Positions 29,291 through 38,364 of a stretch of DNA of 64,000 nt are shown one piece after another (position 1 is the first letter of the stretch; every line of letters begins with the position of its first letter). The notes under the pieces were generated by a model, which ran no database searches, was not told where the DNA came from, and saw only the letters and a list, made by a program, of their open reading frames with translations. The position numbers and the translations under genes were made by a program. This DNA comes from Ectopseudomonas mendocina (GTDB lineage: Bacteria > Pseudomonadota > Gammaproteobacteria > Pseudomonadales > Pseudomonadaceae), in assembly GCF_007049795.1 (NCBI RefSeq), contig NZ_SCFY01000011.1, positions 62,001 to 126,000 of the forward strand, read 5' to 3'.

Positions 29291-29491
29291 GGGCTGGCAG
29301 TTTAGGAGAGCGGCGCCTGTCACCTTGTTGAACACGCCACCACAACAGCGGCGGCGTAACCCAGCATTGGCGCAATGCTGAAGATCGCCCAGCCGATTAA
29401 GGTGGGCTTCAGCCCACCAGTGAGGCCACATGCCATGTAAGTCGACGATGGGCCAAAGCGGATCGCTGCCCGGCCCACACTAGACTGATTC

Positions 29492-30079
29492 TCAGGCGTA
29501 ATTCTGCGGGCTGAGCTTGCGCTCGATCAGCTCGATCAGGATATGCAGCGTCTTGATGTGCAGTTCCTGCACGCGGTCGGCGAAGTCGCCGCCGGGGGCG
29601 CAGATGCACACATCGGCCAGGCTTTCCAGCAGTGAGCCGGGCTTGCCGGTCAGGGCGATCACCTTCACGCCCAGCGTCTTGGCGGCTTCAGCAGCCTTGA
29701 CCACGTTCGGGCTCTTGCCGCTAGTGCTGATGGCGATCAAAACGTCTCCTGCGCGGCCGTGGGACTCGATGTAGCGCGAGAAGATGAAGTCGTAACCAAA
29801 GTCGTTGGCCACGCAGCTGATATGGCTGGGGTCGCTGATCGACACGGCTGCGATGCCGGGACGGTTCTTGCGGTAGCGCCCGGTCAGTTCCTCGGCGAAG
29901 TGCATGGCGTCGCACATCGAGCCGCCATTACCGCAGGAAAAGGCCTTGCCTTTGTTCTCGAAGCTTTCGACCAGCAGTTCAGCGGCCTTTTGGATGTTGC
30001 CCAGGGTCTGCTCGTTGGCGAGGAAGGCCTCCAGCGCGCGCTGGGCTTCCTGCAGGCTGTTGCGGATATGTTCGATCAT
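29492..30079 (-). CDS. gmhA: Sedoheptulose-7-phosphate isomerase, E. coli GmhA type
   Basis: A 195-residue SIS-domain isomerase that converts sedoheptulose 7-phosphate to D-glycero-manno-heptose 7-phosphate, the first step of ADP-heptose synthesis for lipopolysaccharide core. [46 protein letters not shown] and QELHIKTLH match E. coli GmhA closely. From memory the usual Pseudomonas GmhA near the division cluster has a different sequence (GGSAGDAQHFSSEL), so this may be a second isomerase. The ATG at 30079 has GAGG 6 bases upstream, inside the stop region of the aminopeptidase gene, so the two are co-transcribed. Confidence 0.88.
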   Translation of the reverse strand: MIEHIRNSLQEAQRALEAFLANEQTLGNIQKAAELLVESFENKGKAFSCGNGGSMCDAMHFAEELTGRYRKNRPGIAAVSISDPSHISCVANDFGYDFIFSRYIESHGRAGDVLIAISTSGKSPNVVKAAEAAKTLGVKVIALTGKPGSLLESLADVCICAPGGDFADRVQELHIKTLHILIELIERKLSPQNYA

Positions 30080-30087
30080 CTTGGGCC

Positions 30088-31377
30088 TCAAGGCAGGTCG
30101 CTGCTGGAATAGAAGGCGGTCAACACTTTCACCAGGTGATCCAGATCATGGCTGCCGGCCAGTTCGCGGATCGAGTGCATGGCGAAGGTCGGCAGGCCGA
30201 TGTCGACCGTGCGCACGCCGAGCTGGCTGGCGGTGATCGGACCAATGGTGGAGCCGCAGCCCATGTCGCTGCGCACCACGAAACTCTGCACCGGCACTTC
30301 GTTTTCCAGGCACAGGTGGCGGAAGAAACCGGCGGTCTCGCTGTTGGTGGCGTAGCGCTGGTTGCTGTTGATCTTGATCACCGGGCCGGCGTTGAGCTTG
30401 GGCCCGTGGTTGCCGTCGTGCTTGTCGGCGTAGTTGGGGTGTACGCCATGAGCGTTGTCCGCCGACACCAGCAGCGAGCGCTGGATAGCGCGAACGAAAG
30501 CATCGCCGCCAGGCAGTACGCGGCGCAGCACCTGCTCGAGGAAGGGGCCGTCGGCGCCACAGGCGGAGCAGGAGCCGACTTCTTCGTGGTCGGTGCAGAC
30601 CAGTACGCAGGTTTCCTCGTCATCGGACTCGATCAGTGCCAGCAGGCCGGCGTAGCAGGACAGCAGATTGTCCAGGCGGGCGCTGGCGATGAAATCCTGG
30701 TTGAGACCGACGATGGCGGCGCTCTGGGTGTCGTAGAAGCTCAGTTCATAGTCCAGCACTGCGTCCGGGTTGAAGTCGTGCTCCATGGCCAGCTGTTCGG
30801 CGAGCAGGGCGCGGAAGTCGGCGGTTTCGCTGCTGGCCAGTTGGGCCAGAATCGGCGGCAGTTCGTTCTGCGGATTGATCGCCCAGCCCTGGTTGGCTTC
30901 ACGGTTGAGATGGATGGCCAGGCTGGGGATCACGGCGATGGGCTGGTAGAAGTCGATCAGTTGGCTTTCGACCTTGCCGTCGCGGCGGTAGGTCACGCGG
31001 CCGGCCAGCGACAGGTCGCGGTCGAACCAGGGGGCGAGCAGGGCGCCGCCGTAGACTTCCACGCCGAGCTGGAAGAAGCCCTGGCGCTGTAGTTCCGGAT
31101 TCGGCTTGACGCGCAGGCAGGGGCTGTCGGTATGGGCACCGACCAGGCGAATGCCGCCATCGACGGCCGGACGCTTGCCCAGCTTGAAAGCGATGATCGA
31201 GGAGTCGTTGCGGGTCACGTAATAGCGGCCGCCGGCTTCGGTCTGCCAGGGCGCGCGTTCGTCTAGATGGCGGTAACCCGCGGCTTCCAGGCGCATGGCC
31301 AGGCTGGTGGTGGCATGGAAAGGCGTCGGCGAGGCGTTGAGAAAATCGAGCAAGCCTTGGATCAGTTCTTCGCGCAT
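30088..31377 (-). CDS. apeB: M18-family aminopeptidase
   Basis: A 429-residue cytosolic zinc aminopeptidase of family M18, which removes N-terminal residues (often Asp/Glu) from peptides. The metal-binding and catalytic motifs run in order: [13 protein letters not shown] (His ligand), [14 protein letters not shown] (bridging Asp), CTDHEEVGS (catalytic Glu pair) and the late FAMHSIREL (His ligand). GGAG lies 7 bases before the ATG at 31377. It precedes gmhA with a 9-base gap. Length fits family members of about 425-430. Confidence 0.92.
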   Translation of the reverse strand: MREELIQGLLDFLNASPTPFHATTSLAMRLEAAGYRHLDERAPWQTEAGGRYYVTRNDSSIIAFKLGKRPAVDGGIRLVGAHTDSPCLRVKPNPELQRQGFFQLGVEVYGGALLAPWFDRDLSLAGRVTYRRDGKVESQLIDFYQPIAVIPSLAIHLNREANQGWAINPQNELPPILAQLASSETADFRALLAEQLAMEHDFNPDAVLDYELSFYDTQSAAIVGLNQDFIASARLDNLLSCYAGLLALIESDDEETCVLVCTDHEEVGSCSACGADGPFLEQVLRRVLPGGDAFVRAIQRSLLVSADNAHGVHPNYADKHDGNHGPKLNAGPVIKINSNQRYATNSETAGFFRHLCLENEVPVQSFVVRSDMGCGSTIGPITASQLGVRTVDIGLPTFAMHSIRELAGSHDLDHLVKVLTAFYSSSDLP

Positions 31378-31503
31378 AGGGACTCCGGGCAACGATGGCG
31401 CGAGTGTAACCAATTTGCATCGCGCTGTGCCGGCTGCGCACTTGTTTGGGGCGATAGTTTCAGACTATCCGCGGGTAAGGTGCGCTGCGCGTTTGCGGTC
31501 TGA

Positions 31504-31526
31504 GATCGCCCGATCGCCCGATCGCC
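31504..31526. repeat. Tandem 8-mer GATCGCCC, about three copies
   Basis: GATCGCCC occurs at 31504 and 31512, with a third partial copy at 31520, in the 197-base gap between the aminopeptidase and rluA genes. It is probably a small slippage repeat. Confidence 0.5.
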
Positions 31527-31574
31527 TTTGCTGGTGCGCACGGCGCACCCTACGGGCGTGAGGAGCGGGAGTTG

Positions 31575-32210
31575 TCAGAACGGCGCTGGGCATTCGAAGC
31601 GTAGACGCTCGCCCGTTTGCGGATGGGTGAGGGCGAGCATGCTGGCGTGCAGGCACAAGCGCTCATGGGCTGCCAGGGCCTGCTCATGGGCGTAGAGACG
31701 ATCGCCCAGCAGCGGATGGCCGATGGACAGCATATGCACGCGCAACTGGTGTGAACGGCCGGTGATGGGCGTGAGCTCGACCCGGCACCAGTCGCCGCAG
31801 CGCTCGACGATGCGCCAGTGGGTCAGGGCGTGCTTGCCCAGTTCGTGATCGACGACGTGACGCGGCTTGGTCGGCGGGTCATAGCGCAGCGGCAGATCGA
31901 TACTGCCGCTGTCGGCCTGCGGCTGGCCCCAGCACAGGGCGGTGTAGGCTTTCTCGGTTTCACGGTCGTGGAACTGGCGCGACAGCTCGCGGTGGCTGTC
32001 GGCATCGCGGGCCAGGACGATGATGCCGGAGGTCTCCCAGTCCAGCCGATGGACGATGCGCGCCTCGGGGTAGCCGTTTTCCTGCAGGCGGGTGACCAGG
32101 CAATCCTTGTTGTCATCGGCGCGGCCAGGCACCGACAGCAGTAGGGTGGGCTTGTTGATCACCAGCAGGGCGGCGTCCTGGTGGAGAATTTCGATCTGGC
32201 TAAGCGGCAT
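31575..32210 (-). CDS. rluA: RluA-family pseudouridine synthase
   Basis: A 211-residue pseudouridine synthase likely modifying U746 of 23S rRNA and U32 of some tRNAs. The catalytic aspartate is Asp57 in RIVHRLDWETSG; ITGRSHQLRVHM and GHPLLGDRLYA are the other conserved blocks. Length matches E. coli RluA (219). The ATG at 32210 begins the family sequence; longer in-frame reading goes into a REP element. It lies between the aminopeptidase and the min genes, an order also recalled in P. aeruginosa. Confidence 0.92.
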   Translation of the reverse strand: MPLSQIEILHQDAALLVINKPTLLLSVPGRADDNKDCLVTRLQENGYPEARIVHRLDWETSGIIVLARDADSHRELSRQFHDRETEKAYTALCWGQPQADSGSIDLPLRYDPPTKPRHVVDHELGKHALTHWRIVERCGDWCRVELTPITGRSHQLRVHMLSIGHPLLGDRLYAHEQALAAHERLCLHASMLALTHPQTGERLRFECPAPF

Positions 32211-32230
32211 GGGGCGTTCGCAACGGTCTG

Positions 32231-32296
32231 GTAGGAGCGAGCTCTGCTCGCGAAAAATGCAGGTCACCGATATTCGCGAGCAGAGCTCGCTCCTAC
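32231..32296. repeat. REP doublet, GAGCGAGCTCTGCTCGCG type (copy 3)
   Basis: GTAGGAGCGAGCTCTGCTCG (32231 onward) and its exact inverse ending at 32296, between minE and rluA. Confidence 0.85.
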
Positions 32297-32321
32297 GGGC
32301 TATTGATGGCTACAAACGAAC

Positions 32322-32341
32322 ACGGCGGCCGAAGCCGCCGT
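32322..32341 (-). terminator. Probable terminator of the minCDE operon
   Basis: On the minus strand ACGGCGGC-TTCG-GCCGCCGT forms an 8-bp stem with a stable UUCG tetraloop, followed by GTTCGTTTG. It starts 19 bases after minE. The T-run is modest. Confidence 0.6.
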
Positions 32342-32359
32342 GAGCGCAACTGGACTCGA

Positions 32360-32614
32360 TTAACGATCCGGCAGAGTGATGTTCAACTCCAGAATCGAGC
32401 AGCTGCCCTGGTTTTCCAGTGCAACCTGTACCTGGTCAGAGTCGATGTTGACGTACTTGCGGATCACTTCCACCAACTCCTGCTGCAGGGCAGGCAGGTA
32501 GTCCGGCTGAGTACGCTGGCCACGTTCGTGGGCAACGATGATCTGCAGGCGCTCTTTGGCGATGGATGCGGTGGTTTCCTTCTTGCGTGAACGCAAGAAG
32601 TCAAAAATATTCAT
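32360..32614 (-). CDS. minE: Cell division topological specificity factor MinE
   Basis: An 84-residue protein that stimulates MinD ATPase and drives pole-to-pole oscillation. The N-terminal membrane/MinD-binding part is [24 protein letters not shown] (split here as [12 protein letters not shown] and [14 protein letters not shown]), followed by the topological domain with [16 protein letters not shown]. Length is standard. Its ATG overlaps the minD stop by four bases (ATGA), so translation is coupled. Confidence 0.97.
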   Translation of the reverse strand: MNIFDFLRSRKKETTASIAKERLQIIVAHERGQRTQPDYLPALQQELVEVIRKYVNIDSDQVQVALENQGSCSILELNITLPDR

Positions 32615-33426
32615 TCTCGACCTCCAAACAGGCGCTGCAGGAAGCCCTGCTTCTTCACATCCAGGAAGCGGTGCGCGACTTCCTTGCCAAGCAGGCGATC
32701 AACAGCGTCGCTGTAGGCCTGGCCGGCATCGCTTTGGTCATCGAGGATGACCGGGATGCCCTGGTTGGACGCCTTGAGCACGGCCTGGGATTCGGGGATC
32801 ACGCCGAGCAGGCGGATGGCGAGGATTTCCTCGACGTCTTCGACGCCGAGCATTTCGCCCTTGGTGACGCGCTCGGGGTTGTAGCGGGTCAGCAGCAGGT
32901 GTTCCTTGATCGGCTCTTCGCCTTTCTCGGCGCGGCGTGATTTGCTCGCCAGTAGGCCGAGCATGCGGTCGGAGTCACGTACCGAGGACACTTCCGGGTT
33001 GGTCACGACGATGGCTTCGTCGGCGAAATACATCGCCAGGTGTGCACCCTTCTCGATACCAGCAGGCGAGTCGCAGACCACATATTCGAAATTTTGCGAC
33101 AGCTCATTGATGACTTTCTCGACGCCTTCGAGGGTCAGTGCGTCCTTGTCACGGGTCTGGCTGGCGGCCAGCACGTAGAGGTTCTCGAGACGCTTGTCCT
33201 TGATCAGGGCCTGAGTGAGGGTGGCTTCGCCGTTGACCACGTTGACGAAGTCGTACACCACGCGGCGTTCGCAGCCCATGATCAGGTCGAGGTTACGCAG
33301 GCCGACGTCGAAGTCGACGATGACGGTCTTGTGGCCGCGCAGGGCGAGGCCGGTACCGATGGCGGCGCTGGTGGTGGTTTTACCGACGCCACCCTTGCCG
33401 GAAGTGACTACGAGGATCTTGGCCAA
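32611..33426 (-). CDS. minD: Septum site-determining ATPase MinD
   Basis: A 271-residue deviant Walker A ATPase that recruits MinC to the membrane. It has [12 protein letters not shown] (residues 10-21), [11 protein letters not shown] (switch region), and a C-terminal amphipathic membrane-targeting helix ending [16 protein letters not shown]. Length matches the family (270). It is the middle gene of minC-minD-minE, about 100 bases after minC and overlapping minE by 4 bases. Confidence 0.97.
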   Translation of the reverse strand: MAKILVVTSGKGGVGKTTTSAAIGTGLALRGHKTVIVDFDVGLRNLDLIMGCERRVVYDFVNVVNGEATLTQALIKDKRLENLYVLAASQTRDKDALTLEGVEKVINELSQNFEYVVCDSPAGIEKGAHLAMYFADEAIVVTNPEVSSVRDSDRMLGLLASKSRRAEKGEEPIKEHLLLTRYNPERVTKGEMLGVEDVEEILAIRLLGVIPESQAVLKASNQGIPVILDDQSDAGQAYSDAVDRLLGKEVAHRFLDVKKQGFLQRLFGGRE

Positions 33427-33526
33427 GGTGATTCACCCTAAAAATGAATAAAACGCGGGAATCCGTCAGCCAATCGAGGCTTCCAGATGCCTTTTTGTGT
33501 CCGTAAAAAAGTGGCCGCAGTATCCG

Positions 33527-34255
33527 TTAAAGGCGGGTGATGTTCAACACGTCACCCGACAGGCTGACATGTACCGCATCGCCCCACAGCGGGTCGCGGC
33601 GCAGGTCTTCGGCGACCTTGTAATGGCCGGCGATCGACAGCATTTCGGCGCCCATTTGCTGACAGAAAATCCGTGCCTTGGTGTTGCCCTTGATGCCCGC
33701 CAGAGCGCGGCCGCGCATGGGCGCGTAAACATGGATGTTGCCATCGGCGAGAAGTTCCGCCCCGGCGCTGACCGGCGCCAGCACGATCAGATCGCCACCC
33801 TGGGCATAGACCTGCTGCCCGCCGCGCACCGGGCTGGTGATGATGCGGCTGGGTTTGTGCTCGGGTTCGGCGGGCTTTTCTACAATTTTTTTCGGCGCTG
33901 GATCGAGAGGGCGTTCGCGTGCGCCGGATGGCGGCAGTACTGGCAGATCCATGGCTTCGGCTGCGGCGACATCGCTTTCGCGAGAGGCGCGGATGGCCAG
34001 GGTACGCAGGCCGTGGCGGCGGCAGACCGCCATCAGCTCGGCCAGATCCAGTTCGCCTTCGCCCTCCGGCAATTTGTCCAGCGCCAGCACCAGCGGCGTG
34101 TTGCTGAAGAAGGCCGGGGCCTGGGCGACTTTTTCCGTCAGTTGCGCATCGAGGCGTTCGAGATCGTTGTGCGCCAGTTCCATCACAGTGATGGCGAGCA
34201 TGCTGCCCTTGAGCTGGAATACGGGGTCTTGGGCGAGGAGGTCGGCTTGGCTCAT
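33527..34255 (-). CDS. minC: Septum site-determining protein MinC
   Basis: A 242-residue FtsZ assembly inhibitor. The N-terminal FtsZ-interacting domain (about 1-115, [15 protein letters not shown]) is followed by a Pro-rich linker and the C-terminal beta-helix dimerisation/MinD-binding domain with [34 protein letters not shown] and GIKGN. I chose the Met at 34255 because it gives the family N-terminus (MSQADLL); further upstream reading has no similarity. It is the first gene of the operon and divergent from lpxL. Confidence 0.95.
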   Translation of the reverse strand: MSQADLLAQDPVFQLKGSMLAITVMELAHNDLERLDAQLTEKVAQAPAFFSNTPLVLALDKLPEGEGELDLAELMAVCRRHGLRTLAIRASRESDVAAAEAMDLPVLPPSGARERPLDPAPKKIVEKPAEPEHKPSRIITSPVRGGQQVYAQGGDLIVLAPVSAGAELLADGNIHVYAPMRGRALAGIKGNTKARIFCQQMGAEMLSIAGHYKVAEDLRRDPLWGDAVHVSLSGDVLNITRL

Positions 34256-34473
34256 GGTGATGCGATGGGCCTTCTGGCGAGTCGAAAGATGCCCGGACTT
34301 ATAACGAGATAGCCCGCATGCCGCAAGCCGCCTGAGCAGACGAGTCCGACCGGAGGCGAAGCTGTCCCGCCGCTGGGCGGTCGCCGTGACCAGCATGGCT
34401 CGCAGCGAAGCCGCCGAGCGAGGGGGAAAACTGCGTTAGAATGCGCGGCTTTGTATGTGATCGGAAACGCCTC

Positions 34474-35406
34474 ATGGATCGCCCCCGCTTTCGCGCCTAT
34501 TTTCTTCATCCGCGCTTCTGGCCACTGTGGCTGGGGTTCGGGTTGCTGTGGCTGGTGGTGCAGCTGCCTTACGCGCTGCAACTGAAGCTGGGGCGGGCAC
34601 TGGGCTGGCTGATGTATCGCACGGCGAGCTCGCGCCGGCAGATTGCCGCGCGCAATTTGGAGCTGTGTTTCCCAGGCAAGAGTGCTGCCGAGCGCGAAGG
34701 TCTGTTGAAGGAGAATTTCGCCTCCACCGGTATCGCCTTCTTCGAGATGGCCATGAGCTGGTGGTGGCCCAAGGCGCGCCTGGCTCGCCTGGCGCACGTC
34801 GAAGGCCTCGAGCATCTGCAGCAGGCGCAAGCCGAAGGGCAGGGCGTGATCCTCATGGCCGTGCATTTCACCACCCTGGAGATTGGCGCCGCTCTGCTCG
34901 GTCAGTTGCACACCATCGATGGCATGTACCGCGAGCACGACAACCCGCTGTTCGATTACATCCAGCGCCGTGGCCGCGAGCGCCACAACCACGATGCCAC
35001 CGCCATCGAGCGCGAGGATATTCGAGCGATGCTCAAGGTGCTGCGTGCCGGGCGCGCCATCTGGTACGCGCCGGATCAGGACTATGGGCGCAAGCAGAGC
35101 ATCTTCGTGCCGTTGTTCGGCATCCAGGCAGCGACAGTCACCGCCACCACCAAGTTCGCTCGCCTGGGCAAGGCGCGCGTGGTGCCCTTCACCCAGCAGC
35201 GTTTAGCCGACGGCAGCGGTTATCGCCTGGTGATCCATACGCCGCTTGAAGGCTTCCCGGGTGACAGCGAAGAGGGCGATTGCCTGCGCATCAATCAGTG
35301 GATCGAGCAGGTGGTGAGCGCCTGCCCGGAGCAGTACCTGTGGGCGCACCGTCGCTTCAAGACGCGTCCCGAGGGCGAGCCGAAGCTGTACGGAAAGCGC
35401 GCGTAG
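34474..35406 (+). CDS. lpxL: Lipid A lauroyl acyltransferase (LpxL/HtrB family)
   Basis: A 310-residue inner-membrane acyltransferase that adds a secondary acyl chain to lipid A precursor. An N-terminal membrane anchor (about 15-33) precedes the catalytic HX4E motif, His131-Glu136 in AVHFTTLE, and WYAPDQDYG, a conserved block of the family. GGAAACG lies before the ATG at 34474. It is divergent from minC and followed by the patatin gene 35 bases later. Exact acyl specificity is not readable. Confidence 0.92.
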   Translation: MDRPRFRAYFLHPRFWPLWLGFGLLWLVVQLPYALQLKLGRALGWLMYRTASSRRQIAARNLELCFPGKSAAEREGLLKENFASTGIAFFEMAMSWWWPKARLARLAHVEGLEHLQQAQAEGQGVILMAVHFTTLEIGAALLGQLHTIDGMYREHDNPLFDYIQRRGRERHNHDATAIEREDIRAMLKVLRAGRAIWYAPDQDYGRKQSIFVPLFGIQAATVTATTKFARLGKARVVPFTQQRLADGSGYRLVIHTPLEGFPGDSEEGDCLRINQWIEQVVSACPEQYLWAHRRFKTRPEGEPKLYGKRA

Positions 35407-35441
35407 CCCATCTATACTGCAACGAAAAACAGGATCGCCCG

Positions 35442-36623
35442 ATGACCGTGATTGCCAGTCCCGATGCGCCCGTTACCGGGTTGATCCTCTCTGGTGGTGG
35501 GGCACGGGCGGCCTATCAGGTGGGCGTGCTGTCGGCCATTGCCGACCTGCTGCCGGACGCCTCGCACAACCCCTTTCCGGTGATAGTTGGCACCTCGGCC
35601 GGGGCGATCAATGCCGTCAGCCTGGGCTGTGGCGCACTGCAGTTCGGCGAGGCGGTACGGCGCCTGACCTCGGTCTGGCAAGGCTTTCATACCCACATGG
35701 TGTACCGCAGCGACTGGCCTGGCGTGCTGCGCCAGGCGGCACGCTTCGTCGGCCACAGCTTGCTCGGTCTGGGGCGCGATGTGCCGGTGGCCTTGCTCGA
35801 CAGTTCGCCATTGCGCGAGTTGCTGGAGCGCGAGCTGGATTTCTCTGGTATCGCGGCGGCGGTGCGTCATCGCCAGCTCCGTGCCGTGGCGGTGACGGCC
35901 TTCGGTTACGAAAGCGGCCAGGCAATGACCTTCTACCAAGGCCGCGCCACCATCGACCCCTGGTTCCGCCACCGCCGCGTGGGTGTGCCGACGCGGTTGC
36001 AACTCGACCACCTGCTGGCTAGCGCGTCGATCCCGCTGATCTTTCCGCCGGTAAAGATCAACCGCGAATATTTCGGTGACGGTGCGGTGCGCCAGGCAGC
36101 CCCGATCAGCCCCGCGCTGCACCTTGGCGCCAGCCGCGTGCTGGTGATTGGCGTCAGTGGCAACGCGCACGGTGATCCGCAAGTGCCTGCTCCGGTCAAC
36201 CCTGCCAACCGTCCGCCGAGCCTGGCGCAGATCGGCGGGCATATGCTCAACAGCACCTTCATCGACAACCTGGAAACCGATATCGAGCTGCTCGAACGAC
36301 TCAACCAGATGAGCGCGCTGGTGCCGCCTGAGCGGCGCCCGCGCGGTTTGGGCTTGAATCCGGTGGATGTGCTGGTGATCGCGCCGAGCCAGCCGCTGGA
36401 TCAGATCGCCGCGCGCCATCAGCGTGAGCTGCCCAAGGCGCTGCGACTGTTTCTGCGCGGGCCGGGTGCGACCAAGGCGGGTGGGGCGGGCGTGCTCAGT
36501 TACCTGCTGTTCGAGCCTGGCTATTGCAACGAACTGATCGAACTAGGCTACCAGGACGCGATGACGCGCAAGGCCGACCTCTGCCGTTTTCTCGGCTTGA
36601 CCGAGGTCGTCCAGTCCGCCTGA
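35442..36623 (+). CDS. Patatin-like phospholipase
   Basis: A 393-residue cytoplasmic patatin-family lipase. The oxyanion-hole motif LSGGGARAAYQVG (16-28) is followed by the nucleophile in GTSAG (Ser52) and the catalytic Asp in FGDGAVRQ (near 210), making the Ser-Asp dyad complete. It would hydrolyse ester bonds of phospholipids or related lipids. AGGA lies before the ATG. It follows lpxL and ends 6 bases from the convergent pirin gene. It has no signal peptide and no ExoU-like extension. Confidence 0.9.
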   Translation: MTVIASPDAPVTGLILSGGGARAAYQVGVLSAIADLLPDASHNPFPVIVGTSAGAINAVSLGCGALQFGEAVRRLTSVWQGFHTHMVYRSDWPGVLRQAARFVGHSLLGLGRDVPVALLDSSPLRELLERELDFSGIAAAVRHRQLRAVAVTAFGYESGQAMTFYQGRATIDPWFRHRRVGVPTRLQLDHLLASASIPLIFPPVKINREYFGDGAVRQAAPISPALHLGASRVLVIGVSGNAHGDPQVPAPVNPANRPPSLAQIGGHMLNSTFIDNLETDIELLERLNQMSALVPPERRPRGLGLNPVDVLVIAPSQPLDQIAARHQRELPKALRLFLRGPGATKAGGAGVLSYLLFEPGYCNELIELGYQDAMTRKADLCRFLGLTEVVQSA

Positions 36624-36629
36624 TTCAGC

Positions 36630-37484
36630 TCAGGCCAGCACGCCATCACGAAAATCGCGCAGGGCCTGCTCGATTTCCTCGCGGCTGTTCGTCACGAACG
36701 GCCCGTACTGGACGATGGGCTCGTTCAGCGGTGTGCCGGCGATCAGCAGCACTCGCGCACCCTGGGCACTGGCCAGGTGCAGCTCACCCTCGTCGGACAG
36801 GCGCACCAGGTGCCCGGCACTGACCGGTTGAGCGCTGGCCCCAGGCAGCTCCAGCAAACCCTGATAGACGTAGAGCATCACCCGCTGACCATCGGCCAGG
36901 CGCGGTGAGATCTGGCTGCCGGCTGGCAGATTCAGGTCGAACAGCTGAGGCTGGGTGTGCGGACGTTGCACGGCGCCGGCCTGGCGGATATCGCCGTCAT
37001 CGAACTCACCGGCGATCACCACCACCTCGGCACCGGACGCTGTGTTGATGCGCGGGATCTCGCTGGCTGGAATGTCGCGATAGCCCGCTTCACCCAGCTT
37101 GTCCTTGGCTGGCAGGTTGAGCCACAGCTGGAAGCCGCGCATGGCTCCGGACTCCTGCTCGGGCATCTCGCTGTGGATGATGCCGCGCGCAGCGGTCATC
37201 CACTGCACGCCGCCGCTGCCGAGCAGGCCGACGTTGCCCAGGTGATCCTCATGGCGCATGCGCCCCTCGAGCATGTAGGTGATGGTCTCGAAGCCACGAT
37301 GCGGGTGCGGCGGGAAGCCGGCGATGTAGTCGTCGGGATTGTCGGTGGAAAACTCGTCGAGCATCAGAAACGGATCGAAGCGCTCCAGGCCGGGGCCGCC
37401 GATCACGCGGTTGAGGCGCACACCGGCGCCGTCGGAGGCAGGTTGGCCGGGCTGGATGCTGATGACGCGGCGTTGCGAGGTCAT
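36630..37484 (-). CDS. Pirin family protein
   Basis: A 284-residue bicupin of the pirin family. The N-terminal cupin has the metal-binding motif FPPHPHRGFETITYM and a later MTAARGIIHSEMP, which supply the His/Glu ligands. Some bacterial pirins act as quercetin dioxygenases or interact with metabolic enzymes; which applies is unclear. AAGGAG lies 6 bases before the ATG at 37484. It is convergent with the patatin gene. Confidence 0.92.
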   Translation of the reverse strand: MTSQRRVISIQPGQPASDGAGVRLNRVIGGPGLERFDPFLMLDEFSTDNPDDYIAGFPPHPHRGFETITYMLEGRMRHEDHLGNVGLLGSGGVQWMTAARGIIHSEMPEQESGAMRGFQLWLNLPAKDKLGEAGYRDIPASEIPRINTASGAEVVVIAGEFDDGDIRQAGAVQRPHTQPQLFDLNLPAGSQISPRLADGQRVMLYVYQGLLELPGASAQPVSAGHLVRLSDEGELHLASAQGARVLLIAGTPLNEPIVQYGPFVTNSREEIEQALRDFRDGVLA

Positions 37485-37593
37485 GGCGAGCTCCTTGAAA
37501 GGTAGGAATGACGCCATGCTAGTCGCATTGATTCGATATTTTGGTGGAAAATTTACGGGTTATGCATCGATAAAGTCGATGCATAACCCTGAC

Positions 37594-38364
37594 TCAGTCG
37601 GCAATCTTCAACTTGCGCGACTCGTGATAGAAGAAGCGCAGCTTCTCGTACTCGAATGGCGAGTTCAGCTGGCCGTAGCGGAAGCCGGTATTGGCGCGGG
37701 TATCGACCACGCGCAGCACGGTAATGCCGGGGTTACTGCGGCTGGCGTCGGCCACATCGAGGTAGTTGACCGCATTCTCCAGGCTGTAATCCGCCACCAG
37801 GCCACCGGTGTCGCGCAGGTTCGACGGGCCGAGCAGCGGCAGCATCAGGTACGGGCCGGCAGGCACGCCGTAGTAACCCAGCGTCTGGCCGAAGTCTTCG
37901 CTCAGGCGCGGCAGGCCCATCTTCGTCGCTGGGTCCCAGACGCCGCCCACCCCGAGGATGGTGTTGAACAGCAAGCGAGCGGTGCTGTTCATCGCCCGCT
38001 TGCCCTTGAGTTGCAGCACGCTGTTGGCCAGCGTGGGGATCTCGCCGAGGTTGTTGAAGAAGTTGTGCACGCCGGTCTGCACCAGATTGGGTGTGACGTA
38101 GCGGTAGCCGTCGACCACGGGCAGGAACACCCACTGATCAAAACGGTAGTTGAAGTGGTAGACGCGGCGGTTCCACGACTCCAGTGGGTCATAGACCTGC
38201 AGGGCGTCACTGGAGGCGCGTTCGAACTCTTGTTGATCCAGCCCAGGGTTGAATTGCAGGTTCTGCAGCGGATTGGTGAAGCCGTCTGCGTCGACCTGGC
38301 CTTCGGCCAGTGTCTGCCCGCTGGCCAGCAGCAGGGCGAGGATAAGGGTACTGTGCTTAACCAC
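37594..38364 (-). CDS. MlaA (VacJ)-family protein without lipobox
   Basis: A 256-residue exported protein of the MlaA family, which removes phospholipids from the outer leaflet of the outer membrane. DPLESWNRRVYHFNYRFD, VHNFFNNLGE, TILGVGGVWDPA and DFGQTLGYYGV are family motifs. The usual lipobox is absent: the signal peptide ends LLLASGQTLAEG, with no Cys, so it should be soluble or differently anchored. The start is a GTG at 38364 with GGAG 7 bases upstream, overlapping the stop of the upstream hydrolase gene, so the two are co-translated. It is likely a paralogue of the true MlaA lipoprotein. Confidence 0.87.
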   Translation of the reverse strand: MVKHSTLILALLLASGQTLAEGQVDADGFTNPLQNLQFNPGLDQQEFERASSDALQVYDPLESWNRRVYHFNYRFDQWVFLPVVDGYRYVTPNLVQTGVHNFFNNLGEIPTLANSVLQLKGKRAMNSTARLLFNTILGVGGVWDPATKMGLPRLSEDFGQTLGYYGVPAGPYLMLPLLGPSNLRDTGGLVADYSLENAVNYLDVADASRSNPGITVLRVVDTRANTGFRYGQLNSPFEYEKLRFFYHESRKLKIAD

